NCBI GenBank assembly: GCA_029937135.1
Contig: JAPYQX010000015.1
Coordinates: forward strand, 1-21,091
DNA from: Nitrospinota bacterium
GTDB lineage: Bacteria > UBA8248
Direction of reading: 5' to 3'
DNA: 21,091 nt
This document shows positions 6,695 through 14,377 of this stretch, piece by piece. The position numbers and the translations under genes are program-made. Below the pieces are notes generated by a model. The model had not been told where the DNA came from. It was given only the letters and a program-made list of their open reading frames with translations, and made no database searches. Every line of letters starts with the position of its first letter. Positions within the stretch are counted from its first letter, which is position 1.

Positions 6695-8101
6695 TCAAAC
6701 CCCCCGGGCGATGAGGTCCACCCCGTCGGTGTCCATGATCTCACACTCGATGATATCGCCGGGGGCGGCCTCTGTTTCGTGCAGGAAAACCTCGCCGTCC
6801 ACCTCGGGGGCATGGTGGCGGGTGCGCCCTCTCAGGAGCCCCTCGGCGCTGATGTCCTCGACGAGGACTTCCGCCCGCCCGCCGATCAGCGCCTCGTTCG
6901 CCCCGGTCTGTATCCCCTCCTGAAGCGCGAGCAGCCGGGCGAGACGCTCGCGAACAATCTCGCGTGGCACAGGGTCCGGAAGCCGGGCCGCGATGGAGCC
7001 CTCCTCGGGCGAGAAGGCGAACGCCCCGAGCCGGGTGAAGCGCGCCTCGGCGGTGAAATCGAGCAGGGTCTTGAAATCCTCCTCGCTCTCGCCCGGAAAC
7101 CCGACGAGCATCGTCGTCCGGAGCGCGCAGCCGGGCACAGCCCTGCGCATTCGCTCAATCAACTCGCGCGTCCTCGCCTCGTCGATCCCCCGCCGCATCG
7201 CGGTGAGCACCGACGTTGCGATGTGTTGAAGCGGCATGTCGATGTATTCCACCACCTTTGGGAGATCGCGGATGGCGGCGAGGAGATCGTCCGTCACCCC
7301 GCGCGGGTAGTTGTAGAGAATGCGTATCCAGCGCAGGCCCTCGACTTCGTTCAACTGTTCAAGAAGACCGGCCAGCGACAGCCCCTCGCCGAGGTCGGTT
7401 CCGTAGCTTGTGATCTCCTGGGCGAGAAGATTTATCTCCTTCACCCCGGCGGCGGCGAGGGCCCCGGCCTCCTCGATAATGTGCTCCGGCGGGCGCGAGC
7501 GGAACCGCCCCCTGAAACGGGGGATGACGCAAAAGGTGCAGGGCCTCGAGCACCCCTCGGCGACCTTGAGATAGGCGCTCGGGCCGGGCTCGGAGAGCAC
7601 CCTCGGGAGCCGCCGGCTGTAATCCATGAGGGTGTCCGAGAAGGCTTCTCTTGCGGGCATCGCGCCGTTCGATTTTTCGGCTAGGATTTCCGCGATGCGG
7701 TCGTATTCTCTGGTTCCGAGAAAAAGATCCACCTCGGGGAGGCCCTGGGCCAGCTCCCCCCGGTAGCGCTCGGCCAGGCAGCCCGCGACGACGAGCGTTT
7801 CGAGGGGCCCCTCTTCCTTGAGGCGGGCGAGATCGAGGATCGCGTCGATGGATTCGCGCTTGGCGTCCTCGATGAAGCCGCAGGTGTTGACGATGGCGAC
7901 CCGGGCCTCCGAGGCGTCGGCCACGAGCCGGTAGCCCGCGCGGGCGAGGGCGGCGAGCATGATTTCGCTGTCCACCGTGTTTTTCGCGCAGCCCAGCGAT
8001 ACGAGGGCGGCGGTGGGGGCGTCCTCCCCTGGCGCGGGCGCCTCGCGGCTGATGAGCGGCATCTCGGAGATGTCTTTTATCTGAAGAATCTCGCCGCTCA
8101 T
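6695..8101 (-). CDS. rimO: ribosomal protein S12 methylthiotransferase RimO
   Basis: A radical SAM methylthiotransferase that adds a methylthio group to the conserved aspartate of ribosomal protein S12. All three domains are present. The N-terminal MTTase domain has its three cluster cysteines: Cys38 in VSLGCAKNTVDSE, Cys74 in NTCGF and Cys108 in VAGCLAERY. The radical SAM core has CSRPCTFC (Cys184, 188, 191), and the C-terminal TRAM region runs from about residue 400. The start at 8101 is clear: GGAG sits 7 nt upstream and the ATG overlaps the upstream radical SAM gene's stop as ATGA, so the two are translationally coupled. The frame is open further upstream to 8323, but that part overlaps the previous gene and is not conserved-looking. 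About 28 residues precede the MTTase domain, slightly long for RimO. Length is 468 residues. Confidence 0.95.
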   Translation of the reverse strand: MSGEILQIKDISEMPLISREAPAPGEDAPTAALVSLGCAKNTVDSEIMLAALARAGYRLVADASEARVAIVNTCGFIEDAKRESIDAILDLARLKEEGPLETLVVAGCLAERYRGELAQGLPEVDLFLGTREYDRIAEILAEKSNGAMPAREAFSDTLMDYSRRLPRVLSEPGPSAYLKVAEGCSRPCTFCVIPRFRGRFRSRPPEHIIEEAGALAAAGVKEINLLAQEITSYGTDLGEGLSLAGLLEQLNEVEGLRWIRILYNYPRGVTDDLLAAIRDLPKVVEYIDMPLQHIATSVLTAMRRGIDEARTRELIERMRRAVPGCALRTTMLVGFPGESEEDFKTLLDFTAEARFTRLGAFAFSPEEGSIAARLPDPVPREIVRERLARLLALQEGIQTGANEALIGGRAEVLVEDISAEGLLRGRTRHHAPEVDGEVFLHETEAAPGDIIECEIMDTDGVDLIARGV

Positions 8102-9459
8102 CCCTTTTCTCCTGCTGGCGGCGGGGCGGACGGCGGGGGCGATGAAGCGGGCGAGGCCCCCGGGTCGAGGTGCCATTCGTCCCTCGGTCGGTTGAAGTAG
8201 CGAAGGGCCACCTCGGGCGCCTCCTCTTCGAGGATACCGAGCAGACGGGTCATCCCCACGGCCTCGCCGGTTTCGCCTTCTTCCTCGTCCAGCGTATCGA
8301 GGTAGAGCTCCGGGTCGATGCACAGGTTTTTCATCTGGAGAACATGGACCCCGGTGCGGCCACAGAAATCGAGCAGCGCCTCCACCTCGGCCTCCCGGTC
8401 GGTGACGCCGGGGAAGACGAGATAGTTGAGCTGGGTGTAGAGGCCGGCCCCGGCCGCCGCCCGGACCGAGTCCTCCATCTCCTCGAAACCGTAGGTCTCC
8501 GGCCGGTAGTAGGCGTGATGCCTGCCGGGAATGAAGCTGTTCGTGCTGATGCGGACGCTATCCAACCCTGCTTCGGCGAGCCGGGGAAGCCACTCCGGGC
8601 GGCTGCCGTTGGTATTAAGGTGAAGGGTGCCCCTATCGGTTTTCTGGCGGATGAGGCGGCAGGCCCGCTCGATGACGGCGGCCTGGAGGAGCGGCTCGCC
8701 CTCGCAGCCCTGCCCGAAGCTGGCCACGGCCTTTTCCGCCCCCTCGAGGTGGGCGCAGGCGATCTCGGCGAGTTCCTCGGGCGAGGGGACAAACTCGATC
8801 CGTTCGTGGCTCGCCGGGAACAGTTCATCGGTCTGAAGCGAAATGCAGCCGCGGCAATCGGCGTTGCAGAGCGGTGCGATGGGCAGGCCCATTTCCCAGC
8901 GTCCGGCGAAAAAATTCTTGGCCGCGAAGCAGTGAAACTCCGAGGCGCACCGATCAAGGTGGGCGATCATTCTGTTTTTGGGAAATTTGCCTTTCATTTC
9001 GGCCAGCCGATCGGAAAGGCCCCGGTCGTCGTACTCCTCGGGCGCCCAGCGCGGGCAGTCGTCCACCTGCACCGCCGCGCAGACGAACTCGCCGGTATCG
9101 GGATCGAGACCCATCGCCGTGTAGGCCCAGAGGGGCAGCGTCTCGGCGCCATCGATTCGCTCGGCGAAGGGCAGGAGGGTGCGCATCCACCCCGGCGCGG
9201 GAAAAGTGCAGGCCGCCTGGGGGGTCTCGGGCCCATCTCCCCAATCGGCCTCATCGACGGTGACGAGTTCATCGGCCTCGGGGTCTCCGCCGACGGGCAA
9301 GTGGCCCGGCATCGTGAAAAACCGGCTTCCCTCCGGTAGCGGAGAGAGTTCCTCGAGTTCGGGGGCGACGGCCTCGGAGCCCAGGGCGCCGACCATCTGG
9401 AGGTCAGGGTGCTCGAAGAGCTGCCCCCGGGAATCGGCCATTACCATGAGGGGGATCAT
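8098..9459 (-). CDS. uncharacterised radical SAM protein
   Basis: A 453-residue protein. The radical SAM cluster motif CNADCRGC (Cys198, 202, 205) sits unusually far in, after a ~190-residue N-terminal domain I do not recognise. That domain contains further cysteines (CTFPAP, DDCPRW, LDRCASEFHCF) that could hold a second cluster or a metal. After the motif come GQGCEGEPLL (the GGE-like SAM-binding strand) and LHLNTNGSRPEWL, normal for a radical SAM barrel. The C-terminal ~25 residues are a disordered Pro/Ser/Ala tail. The reaction is unknown. Its stop overlaps the rimO start (ATGA), so both are made together. The ATG at 9459 has a GGAGG site 13 nt upstream, rather far; the in-frame ATG five codons on is possible. 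It is not a MiaB/RimO paralogue, since it lacks the MTTase and TRAM parts. Confidence 0.85.
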   Translation of the reverse strand: MIPLMVMADSRGQLFEHPDLQMVGALGSEAVAPELEELSPLPEGSRFFTMPGHLPVGGDPEADELVTVDEADWGDGPETPQAACTFPAPGWMRTLLPFAERIDGAETLPLWAYTAMGLDPDTGEFVCAAVQVDDCPRWAPEEYDDRGLSDRLAEMKGKFPKNRMIAHLDRCASEFHCFAAKNFFAGRWEMGLPIAPLCNADCRGCISLQTDELFPASHERIEFVPSPEELAEIACAHLEGAEKAVASFGQGCEGEPLLQAAVIERACRLIRQKTDRGTLHLNTNGSRPEWLPRLAEAGLDSVRISTNSFIPGRHHAYYRPETYGFEEMEDSVRAAAGAGLYTQLNYLVFPGVTDREAEVEALLDFCGRTGVHVLQMKNLCIDPELYLDTLDEEEGETGEAVGMTRLLGILEEEAPEVALRYFNRPRDEWHLDPGASPASSPPPSAPPPAGEKG

Positions 9460-9491
9460 AAGAGAGTAATTCCCTCCGCTTTTCGGCGGGG

Positions 9492-9827
9492 TTAGCGGAC
9501 CGCGATAAAGCCGGTGTAGCGCGGCGTGTTGTGGCGCTGCCGGAACAGGTTGAGCGACTGCCGCACCCCTTCGAGCCCGGAGTACATCCGCTTCCCCACG
9601 CCCGAGGGGATCCGCTTGGTCTCGAGCTGGCGGCTGAAAATGTCGCCGCCGGCCTCGCCGATGGCGCCGGCGCCTTTTCCGATTCCGCGGACGCCCGCCT
9701 TCACCCCCCGGAAGGGGAGGCTCAGGGTTTCGTCCAAACCCTTGACCCCGGATTTACCGCAACCCGCGAAAGCCGCCGCCGAGACGGCTAGCGCGAGAAA
9801 AACGACCCATTGGCGGCGTGTGTACAT
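9492..9827 (-). CDS. small predicted lipoprotein
   Basis: A 111-residue protein with a type II signal peptide: MYTRRQWVVFLALAVSAAAF then A-G-C, giving lipidation at Cys23. The mature part is short, basic and glycine-rich (LPFRGVKAGVRGIGKGAGAI, then a C-terminal segment ending RYTGFIAVR) and resembles no family I can name. Glycine next to the lipid-bearing Cys (no Asp at +2) suggests outer-membrane sorting by the enterobacterial rule. The ATG at 9827 has GAGGA 6 nt upstream. The frame is open 53 codons further up, but that part has no signal and covers the divergent promoter region. It ends 32 nt before the radical SAM gene and is probably the first gene of the minus-strand string. Confidence 0.75.
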   Translation of the reverse strand: MYTRRQWVVFLALAVSAAAFAGCGKSGVKGLDETLSLPFRGVKAGVRGIGKGAGAIGEAGGDIFSRQLETKRIPSGVGKRMYSGLEGVRQSLNLFRQRHNTPRYTGFIAVR

Positions 9828-9979
9828 CGAGATTCCTCTGTCTGAATCGGGCTCGTCCCCTGCCCGGCGGTGATCATGTATCTTTATGAAAACCCGGTGG
9901 ATAGGGCCCTGCTCAGGGAAACTATCAGATGCGCCGGGGTTGATCCAACCGGCCCCGGTTCCAGGCCCGCTTCCAGGTG

Positions 9980-10010
9980 TGGACAACCCCGGTCCCGGCG
10001 TGAATATACT
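9980..10010 (+). promoter_or_regulatory. possible promoter for the MDMPI-like gene
   Basis: TGGACA (9980-9985) and TATACT (10005-10010) are separated by 19 nt, longer than ideal. They lie 116 bases upstream of the start. The -10 box matches 5 of 6. Confidence 0.35.
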
Positions 10011-10076
10011 TTACTGAAATTGGCGAGCCTGCCGGGGCCCGGTCCGGTTTCCGGTCCTCTTAATCCTGATTCTTTC

Positions 10077-10107
10077 AAGGTGGTTCCACCGCAGGCGGTT
10101 CCACCTT
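10077..10107. repeat. nested inverted/direct repeat before the MDMPI-like gene
   Basis: AAGGTGG (10077-10083) and CCACCTT (10101-10107) form a perfect 7-bp inverted repeat. Inside, ACCGC-AG-GCGGT forms a second stem. GGTTCCACC also occurs twice as a direct repeat. It ends just before the ribosome site (AAGGAG at 10114-10119), so it could be an operator or a leader hairpin that affects translation. Confidence 0.5.
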
Positions 10108-10125
10108 AATTAAAAGGAGTTTCAT

Positions 10126-10956
10126 GTGTGGCGCGATGAGTGTCTTGCCCGCGTTCCCCTCGTGAAGTCGGAGACCGAGCGTCTCTCGTCTCTCTGGAGA
10201 GCGTTTGGCGAGGAGGAGTGGAATCGGGAAACTTTTTGCCTCGGCTGGACGGCGGCGTACGCCATCAGCCACGTCACCACCGGCGGTGATTTTTACGGCA
10301 ACAGCATCCGCCGCGCCATCGACGGGCTCCCCTCGGAGCCGCCCTACGGGAAAGACGCCAAGGAGTTCTGGGCCATCCGGAAGGTGAAGGGCGAGGAGCT
10401 GATGGCTCTTCCGCGCGGGGAGATGATGGACATCTACGACGCCTCCTCGGCGAAGCTCCAAAAAGAACTCGAGCGAATCACGGCGGGCGACCTCGACAAG
10501 CTCGGCTACCATCCCCGGGGGCTGAACGCCGTCAAGGCCTGGATCGGCATGCGCCTCGTCGAGCTTGTCGTCCACGACTGGGACGTGCGCCAGGGCGGGG
10601 ACTCCGGCTCGCGGGTGACGCCCCCGGGCGTCGAGGGCATGATCGTTTTCATCCCCGGTTTCGTCGTGCGGATTTTCAACATGCGCGACAAACAACCCTT
10701 CGCGGGGCGCTTCCGGTTCCGCTCGGCCGACCCTGATCTGGAATGGACCCTCGAGGTCGAGGGCGAGAAGGCGGCCGTCTCGCCGGAAGTTTCAGGCGAA
10801 TACCACGCTACCATCGAGGCCGACGGCGAGGCGCACCTGATGCTTCCTTATGGCCGCCTGAACCGGGAGAAGGCCGAGGCGGAGGGCCGTCTCCGGGTCG
10901 AGGGCGATCTCGCCCTGGCCGATAAATTGCTTGAAATCATCTATACGAAGTACTGA
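10126..10956 (+). CDS. MDMPI/DinB-type enzyme with SCP2-like C-terminus (maleylpyruvate isomerase family)
   Basis: A 276-residue two-domain protein. The N-terminal ~160 residues are a DinB-like MDMPI domain with the metal-ligand pattern of mycothiol-dependent maleylpyruvate isomerase: His49 (AISHVTTGGDFYG) and Glu146 with His150 (LVELVVHDWDVRQ), keeping the E-x3-H spacing. The C-terminal ~85 residues (FRFRSADPDLEWTLEVEG, then ATIEADGEAHLMLPYGRL) look like an SCP2/sterol-carrier-like domain that closes the active site in this family. Relatives isomerise or transfer using a thiol cofactor; the substrate is unknown, and the family name alone does not prove maleylpyruvate activity. The GTG start at 10126 lies 6 nt after AGGAG. 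An ATG two bases earlier opens a different 13-codon frame. The gene stands alone after a divergent promoter region. Confidence 0.87.
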   Translation: MWRDECLARVPLVKSETERLSSLWRAFGEEEWNRETFCLGWTAAYAISHVTTGGDFYGNSIRRAIDGLPSEPPYGKDAKEFWAIRKVKGEELMALPRGEMMDIYDASSAKLQKELERITAGDLDKLGYHPRGLNAVKAWIGMRLVELVVHDWDVRQGGDSGSRVTPPGVEGMIVFIPGFVVRIFNMRDKQPFAGRFRFRSADPDLEWTLEVEGEKAAVSPEVSGEYHATIEADGEAHLMLPYGRLNREKAEAEGRLRVEGDLALADKLLEIIYTKY

Positions 10957-10972
10957 TGCGGCGCGGCGCGGG

Positions 10973-11080
10973 CCGAGGGAGGTGGACTACAACCTCGTAA
11001 TCTCCGACGTGCGCATGTCCGGAATGGACGGCATGTCGCTTCTTCGCTCCCTCGGCGAGCCGGGTAACGCCGCCGCCGTT
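10973..11080 (+). pseudogene. relic of a response-regulator receiver domain
   Basis: Between the MDMPI-like gene and the Lon-like gene, one frame encodes EVDYNLVISDVRMSGMDGMS followed by LLRSLGE. This is the unmistakable centre of a two-component receiver domain, with the phosphoacceptor Asp at 11006-11008. The N-terminal ~45 residues (acidic pair, first strand) and the C-terminal half (Thr/Ser, Lys) are missing. No start with a ribosome site precedes it, and the frame begins inside the preceding gene. It is best read as the remnant of a regulator, most likely of NtrC type, deleted from this site. Confidence 0.7.
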
Positions 11081-11136
11081 TGGAAAGCGCCGTTTGAATC
11101 CCGGTTGAATGTACCGTTTAAAATAGGGGACCCGAG

Positions 11137-13650
11137 ATGACAGACACCCCCGGCCCGCTTCCCCCCGAGGCGCTCAGGTGGGTTTTCGAGCCCGCAGGGG
11201 CCCTGCCCATCGACGGCGAAAAACTCTCGAAGGAAACCTTTATCGGCCAGGAGCGCGCCGAGCGCGCCCTGGCTTTCGGCCTCCGGATGAGCTCCAACGA
11301 GTTCAATCTCTACGTCGCCGGCCCGCCGGGCACGGGCAAATACACGATGTGCCGCTCCTATTGCGAGCGCCTGGCCTGCGAAAAACAGGTGCCGGATTCC
11401 ATTGCCTTCGTTCACAATTTCGCTGACACCGACCGGCCCGTCTGGCTCACCTTCCCGGCCGGGGAGGCTGGTAGATTTCGCGACGACATGGACGCCCTCC
11501 TGGCCGAGCTTCGGGAGGTCATCCCGAAAACCTTCGAGGACGAAGCTCACGAGGAGGCGCGCAAGAAGATCGTCGAGGATGTCCATGCGCGCCAAAGAGA
11601 AACGCTCGACGCGCTCGATGAAACTGCCCGAAAGGTCGGTTTCGGCATCCAGATGACCCAATCGGGAATGAACGTCACCCCGCTGATCGACGGCGAGCCC
11701 GCTACCACCGAAAGCTTTGAAAAACTTCCCGAGACGGAGCGCAAAAAATACGAGGCAAACCGGCTAACTCTGACCGGTCCGATCACGGATTTCGTCAAGG
11801 AGACGCGCACCCTCGAAAGAGAGGTTCGAAGCCGGATGCGGGATCTGGATAAGGAGATCGCCCTCCTCGCCGTGAAGGGCCCCGTGGACGACCTCCGGGA
11901 AAAATACGGAGAGAATGAAAAAGCCCTTTCCTACCTCAACATGGTGGAGGAGCATATCCTGACCCACCTCGGGGATTTTCAGCACTCCGACGAGCAGCCT
12001 CAGGCGGCCGCCGCGGCAATGATGATGCGGCCGCCCAAGGATGAAAATCCTTTCCGCGTCTACGAGGTGAGCGTCGTGGTCGATAATTCGACCCTCGAGT
12101 GCGCCCCGGTCATCTACGAGTCAAACCCGAATTTCAACAATCTTTTCGGGCGGATAGAGCGCCGGGCCCATTTCGGAACCTACACCACCGACTTTACCCT
12201 TGTTCGCGCCGGCTCGATGATTCAGGCCAGCGGCGGTTTCATGATCCTCAACGCCCTTGATGTCCTGACAAACCCCGGCGTATGGCCCGCCCTCAAGCGT
12301 GCCATACGGACACGCTGCGTGCGGATCGAGGATCTGGGCGAGACCTTCGGCTGGAGCCAGGGCACCATCAAGCCCGAGCCCATCCCGGTTGATGTGAAGG
12401 TGATCCTCATGGGCAGCCCGATGATCTATTACCTTCTCCTTCGGCAGGATGAGGATTTCGGAAAACTCTTCAAGGTAAAGGCCGACTTTAGTTCCGATAT
12501 CAAGCGAACCCCCGAGAGTCTCCGCGATTTCCGGGCTTTCATCGACTTTCACCGGCGCGAGGACGGCCTCCTTCCGTTTGATGAGCGTGCGGTGGCGCGG
12601 GTGCTCGAGGCGAGCGCGCGTCTGGTCGCCGATCAGTCAAGGCTTTCGGCCCAGTTCGGCGAGCTTAGGGAACTCCTGCTCGAAGCTGACCACTGGGCGA
12701 GGGAGGAGGAAGCCGGGGAAGTCGAGGAGAAGCACATCACCCGGGCCGAGGACGAAAAGCGGTTCCGGGCCAATCTGCTCGATGAGCGGCTGCGGGATCA
12801 GATCGTCGAGGGAAACGTATTGATCGATGTCGAGGGGTCCGTCACCGGGCAGATCAATGGGTTGGCCGTCCTCAGCCTGGGCGGATTCAGCTTCGGCAAG
12901 CCCTCGCGGATCACCGCCCAGACCTTCATGGGCGATCGGGGGGTGATCAACATCGAGCGCGAGAGCAAGCTCTCGGGCAATATCCACGACAAGGGGGTGC
13001 TCATCCTCCAGGGCTATCTCGGGGCGACCTATGCGCGCAAACGGCCCCTCGCGCTTTCGGCGAGCATCACCTTCGAGCAAAACTACGGCGGGGTGGACGG
13101 CGACAGCGCCTCATCGACCGAGCTCTATGCCCTCCTCAGCAGCCTTTCGGAGCTACCCATCAAACAGGGCCTCGCCGTCACCGGCTCGGTCAACCAGCGC
13201 GGCGAGATACAGCCGATCGGCGGGGTGAACGAGAAGATCGAGGGTTTTTTCGAGGTGTGCCGGGAAATGGGGGCCCTTACCGGGGAGCAGGGCGTCCTCA
13301 TCCCGCATCAGAATGTGAAAAACCTCATGCTGCGCAATGAGGTGATCGAGGCGGTCCGGGAGGGGAAATTCGGCATTTATCCGATCCGCACCGTGGACGA
13401 GGGCATCTCGGTCCTCACCGGGGTGGAGGCTGGCGAGAGGGACCTGGAGACCGGCGCGTTTCCCGGGGGCACCGTCCACGGCCTCGTCGACGCCAGGCTC
13501 GAGCGGATGTACGAGGACCTGCGCCGCCTTGGCAAGAAAAAAGAAGATGACGAAGAAGACGAGGAGGAGGAGGAAAAATCCTCCGCCGAGGAAGGCCCGC
13601 CCTCGCCCCCCGAACCCCCGCCCCGCCCGCCGAGGCAACGGGGGAGGTAG
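11137..13650 (+). CDS. Lon-like ATP-dependent protease (AAA_32 / Lon C-terminal domain, S16)
   Basis: An 837-residue cytoplasmic ATP-driven protease related to Lon but lacking its N-terminal LAN domain. The Walker A motif GPPGTGKYT (residues 62-70) lies near the N-terminus. A ~150-residue helical, coiled-coil-like insertion follows (FLRDDMDAL-like region through VRSRMRDLDKEIALL). The second half of the ATPase has SGGFMILNALDVL. The C-terminal protease domain carries the Ser-Lys dyad: Ser657 in DGDSASS and Lys700 in GGVNEKIEGF. This is the AAA_32 'Lon-like' architecture common in proteobacteria. It ends in an odd low-complexity tail: a run of Glu/Asp, then Pro-rich, then basic residues. The ATG at 11137 has AGGGGA 6 nt upstream. 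It is probably a protein quality-control enzyme; specific substrates are unknown. Confidence 0.93.
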   Translation: MTDTPGPLPPEALRWVFEPAGALPIDGEKLSKETFIGQERAERALAFGLRMSSNEFNLYVAGPPGTGKYTMCRSYCERLACEKQVPDSIAFVHNFADTDRPVWLTFPAGEAGRFRDDMDALLAELREVIPKTFEDEAHEEARKKIVEDVHARQRETLDALDETARKVGFGIQMTQSGMNVTPLIDGEPATTESFEKLPETERKKYEANRLTLTGPITDFVKETRTLEREVRSRMRDLDKEIALLAVKGPVDDLREKYGENEKALSYLNMVEEHILTHLGDFQHSDEQPQAAAAAMMMRPPKDENPFRVYEVSVVVDNSTLECAPVIYESNPNFNNLFGRIERRAHFGTYTTDFTLVRAGSMIQASGGFMILNALDVLTNPGVWPALKRAIRTRCVRIEDLGETFGWSQGTIKPEPIPVDVKVILMGSPMIYYLLLRQDEDFGKLFKVKADFSSDIKRTPESLRDFRAFIDFHRREDGLLPFDERAVARVLEASARLVADQSRLSAQFGELRELLLEADHWAREEEAGEVEEKHITRAEDEKRFRANLLDERLRDQIVEGNVLIDVEGSVTGQINGLAVLSLGGFSFGKPSRITAQTFMGDRGVINIERESKLSGNIHDKGVLILQGYLGATYARKRPLALSASITFEQNYGGVDGDSASSTELYALLSSLSELPIKQGLAVTGSVNQRGEIQPIGGVNEKIEGFFEVCREMGALTGEQGVLIPHQNVKNLMLRNEVIEAVREGKFGIYPIRTVDEGISVLTGVEAGERDLETGAFPGGTVHGLVDARLERMYEDLRRLGKKKEDDEEDEEEEEKSSAEEGPPSPPEPPPRPPRQRGR

Positions 13651-13682
13651 CCGCCGGGGATGAATCACCCGGCCCGGACAGC

Positions 13683-13701
13683 GGTCTCCTCATGGGAGAC
13701 C
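13683..13701. terminator. hairpin between convergent genes, candidate bidirectional terminator
   Basis: GGTCTCC (13683-13689) and GGAGACC (13695-13701) form a perfect 7-bp stem with a 5-nt loop. It sits exactly in the 52-bp gap between the Lon-like gene (plus) and the glycosyltransferase (minus). There is no U-tract on either side, so termination is inferred from position. Confidence 0.45.
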
Positions 13702-13702
13702 A

Positions 13703-14377
13703 CTACCGAACATGCCCGTAAAACCACGCTAACCTTTCGGGCGAAACGCCAAGGGCGTAGAGGATGCTGAGCCCCCACCAGATATAAAAACACCGCCACT
13801 TTCCCCAGACCTCGATGCGCCTCCCGCTGGTGGTGATGGGTTGCTCGATCAGGACGATGTTTCCCTCGCCGCGCAGCCGGGCGCTGAAGTCCCAATCCTC
13901 GAAGAGGGGAAGCGCCGGAAATCCCCCCATTTTCTCGAACACATCCCGCCGCACGAAGATGGCCTGATCCCCGAAAAACAGCTTCCAGACGCGCGACCTG
14001 ATGTTGGCGCTCAGGCTGATGAAGCGGCTGAATCTGTCGTCTCTGTCGAAGCGGTGCGTAAATCCGCCTCCCGCGGCGCCGGGGTCACGCATGGCCTCCT
14101 CGATGAGCGCGAGGGCGCCGGGCGGCAGGAGCGTGTCGCAGTGGAGGAAGAGAATAATCTCCCCCTTCGCGGCCGCCGCGCCGGCGTTCATCTGGGAGGC
14201 CCGCCCGGGCGGCGCGGTGACGAGCCGGGCGCGCCCTTCGGCGATTTCGGCGGTACCGTCCCGGCTTCCGCCGTCCGAGACGATCACCTCGCGATCCTCT
14301 GGTTGAGATTCGAGCGAATCGAGAAAACCTCCCAGCCCCTCGGCCTCGTTCAGCGCCGGAACCACGATGGAGATCAT
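13703..14377 (-). CDS. family 2 glycosyltransferase, TIGR04283-like
   Basis: A 224-residue GT-A fold transferase. It opens MISIVVPALNEAEGLGGFL and carries VIVSDGGSRDGTAE (nucleotide-sugar site), PPGRASQMNAGAAAAKGEI, and FLHCDTLLPPGAL with the metal-binding D-x-D-like HCDT. It closes with GDQAIFVRRDVFEKMGGFP, then EDWDFSARLR. The PPGR-x-x-QMNAGA block and the short length are characteristic of the family first named 'rSAM/selenodomain-associated transferase 2' and now linked to arsenosugar synthesis. No partner genes of that pathway (ArsM, ArsS, transferase 1) are in this window. The ATG at 14377 has GGAGG 9 nt upstream. It has one hydrophobic stretch near the C-terminus (FYIWWGLSILYALGV) that may touch the membrane. 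The acceptor is unknown. Confidence 0.88.
   Translation of the reverse strand: MISIVVPALNEAEGLGGFLDSLESQPEDREVIVSDGGSRDGTAEIAEGRARLVTAPPGRASQMNAGAAAAKGEIILFLHCDTLLPPGALALIEEAMRDPGAAGGGFTHRFDRDDRFSRFISLSANIRSRVWKLFFGDQAIFVRRDVFEKMGGFPALPLFEDWDFSARLRGEGNIVLIEQPITTSGRRIEVWGKWRCFYIWWGLSILYALGVSPERLAWFYGHVR

Larger units (their letters stand above)
9828..10125. other. divergent intergenic region
   Basis: About 300 bases between the lipoprotein string (minus) and the MDMPI-like gene (plus); promoters for both should lie here. It is rich in CCGG-containing short repeats. A weak plus-strand promoter and a hairpin-forming repeat are listed separately. No convincing minus-strand promoter was found. 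Confidence 0.6.

Noticed and set aside
8102..8323. N-terminal extension of RimO to 8323
   Set aside because: It overlaps the coupled radical SAM gene and is Arg/Gly/Pro-rich filler. The ATG at 8101 has a good ribosome site and ATGA overlap.
8170..9339. 389-codon plus-strand open frame opposite the radical SAM gene
   Set aside because: It lies antisense to a gene with intact CxxxCxxC and SAM-binding motifs, and shows no recognisable domain or ribosome site.
9828..9986. Upstream extension of the lipoprotein frame
   Set aside because: It would bury the signal peptide internally. The ATG at 9827 has a strong ribosome site and gives a proper lipobox.
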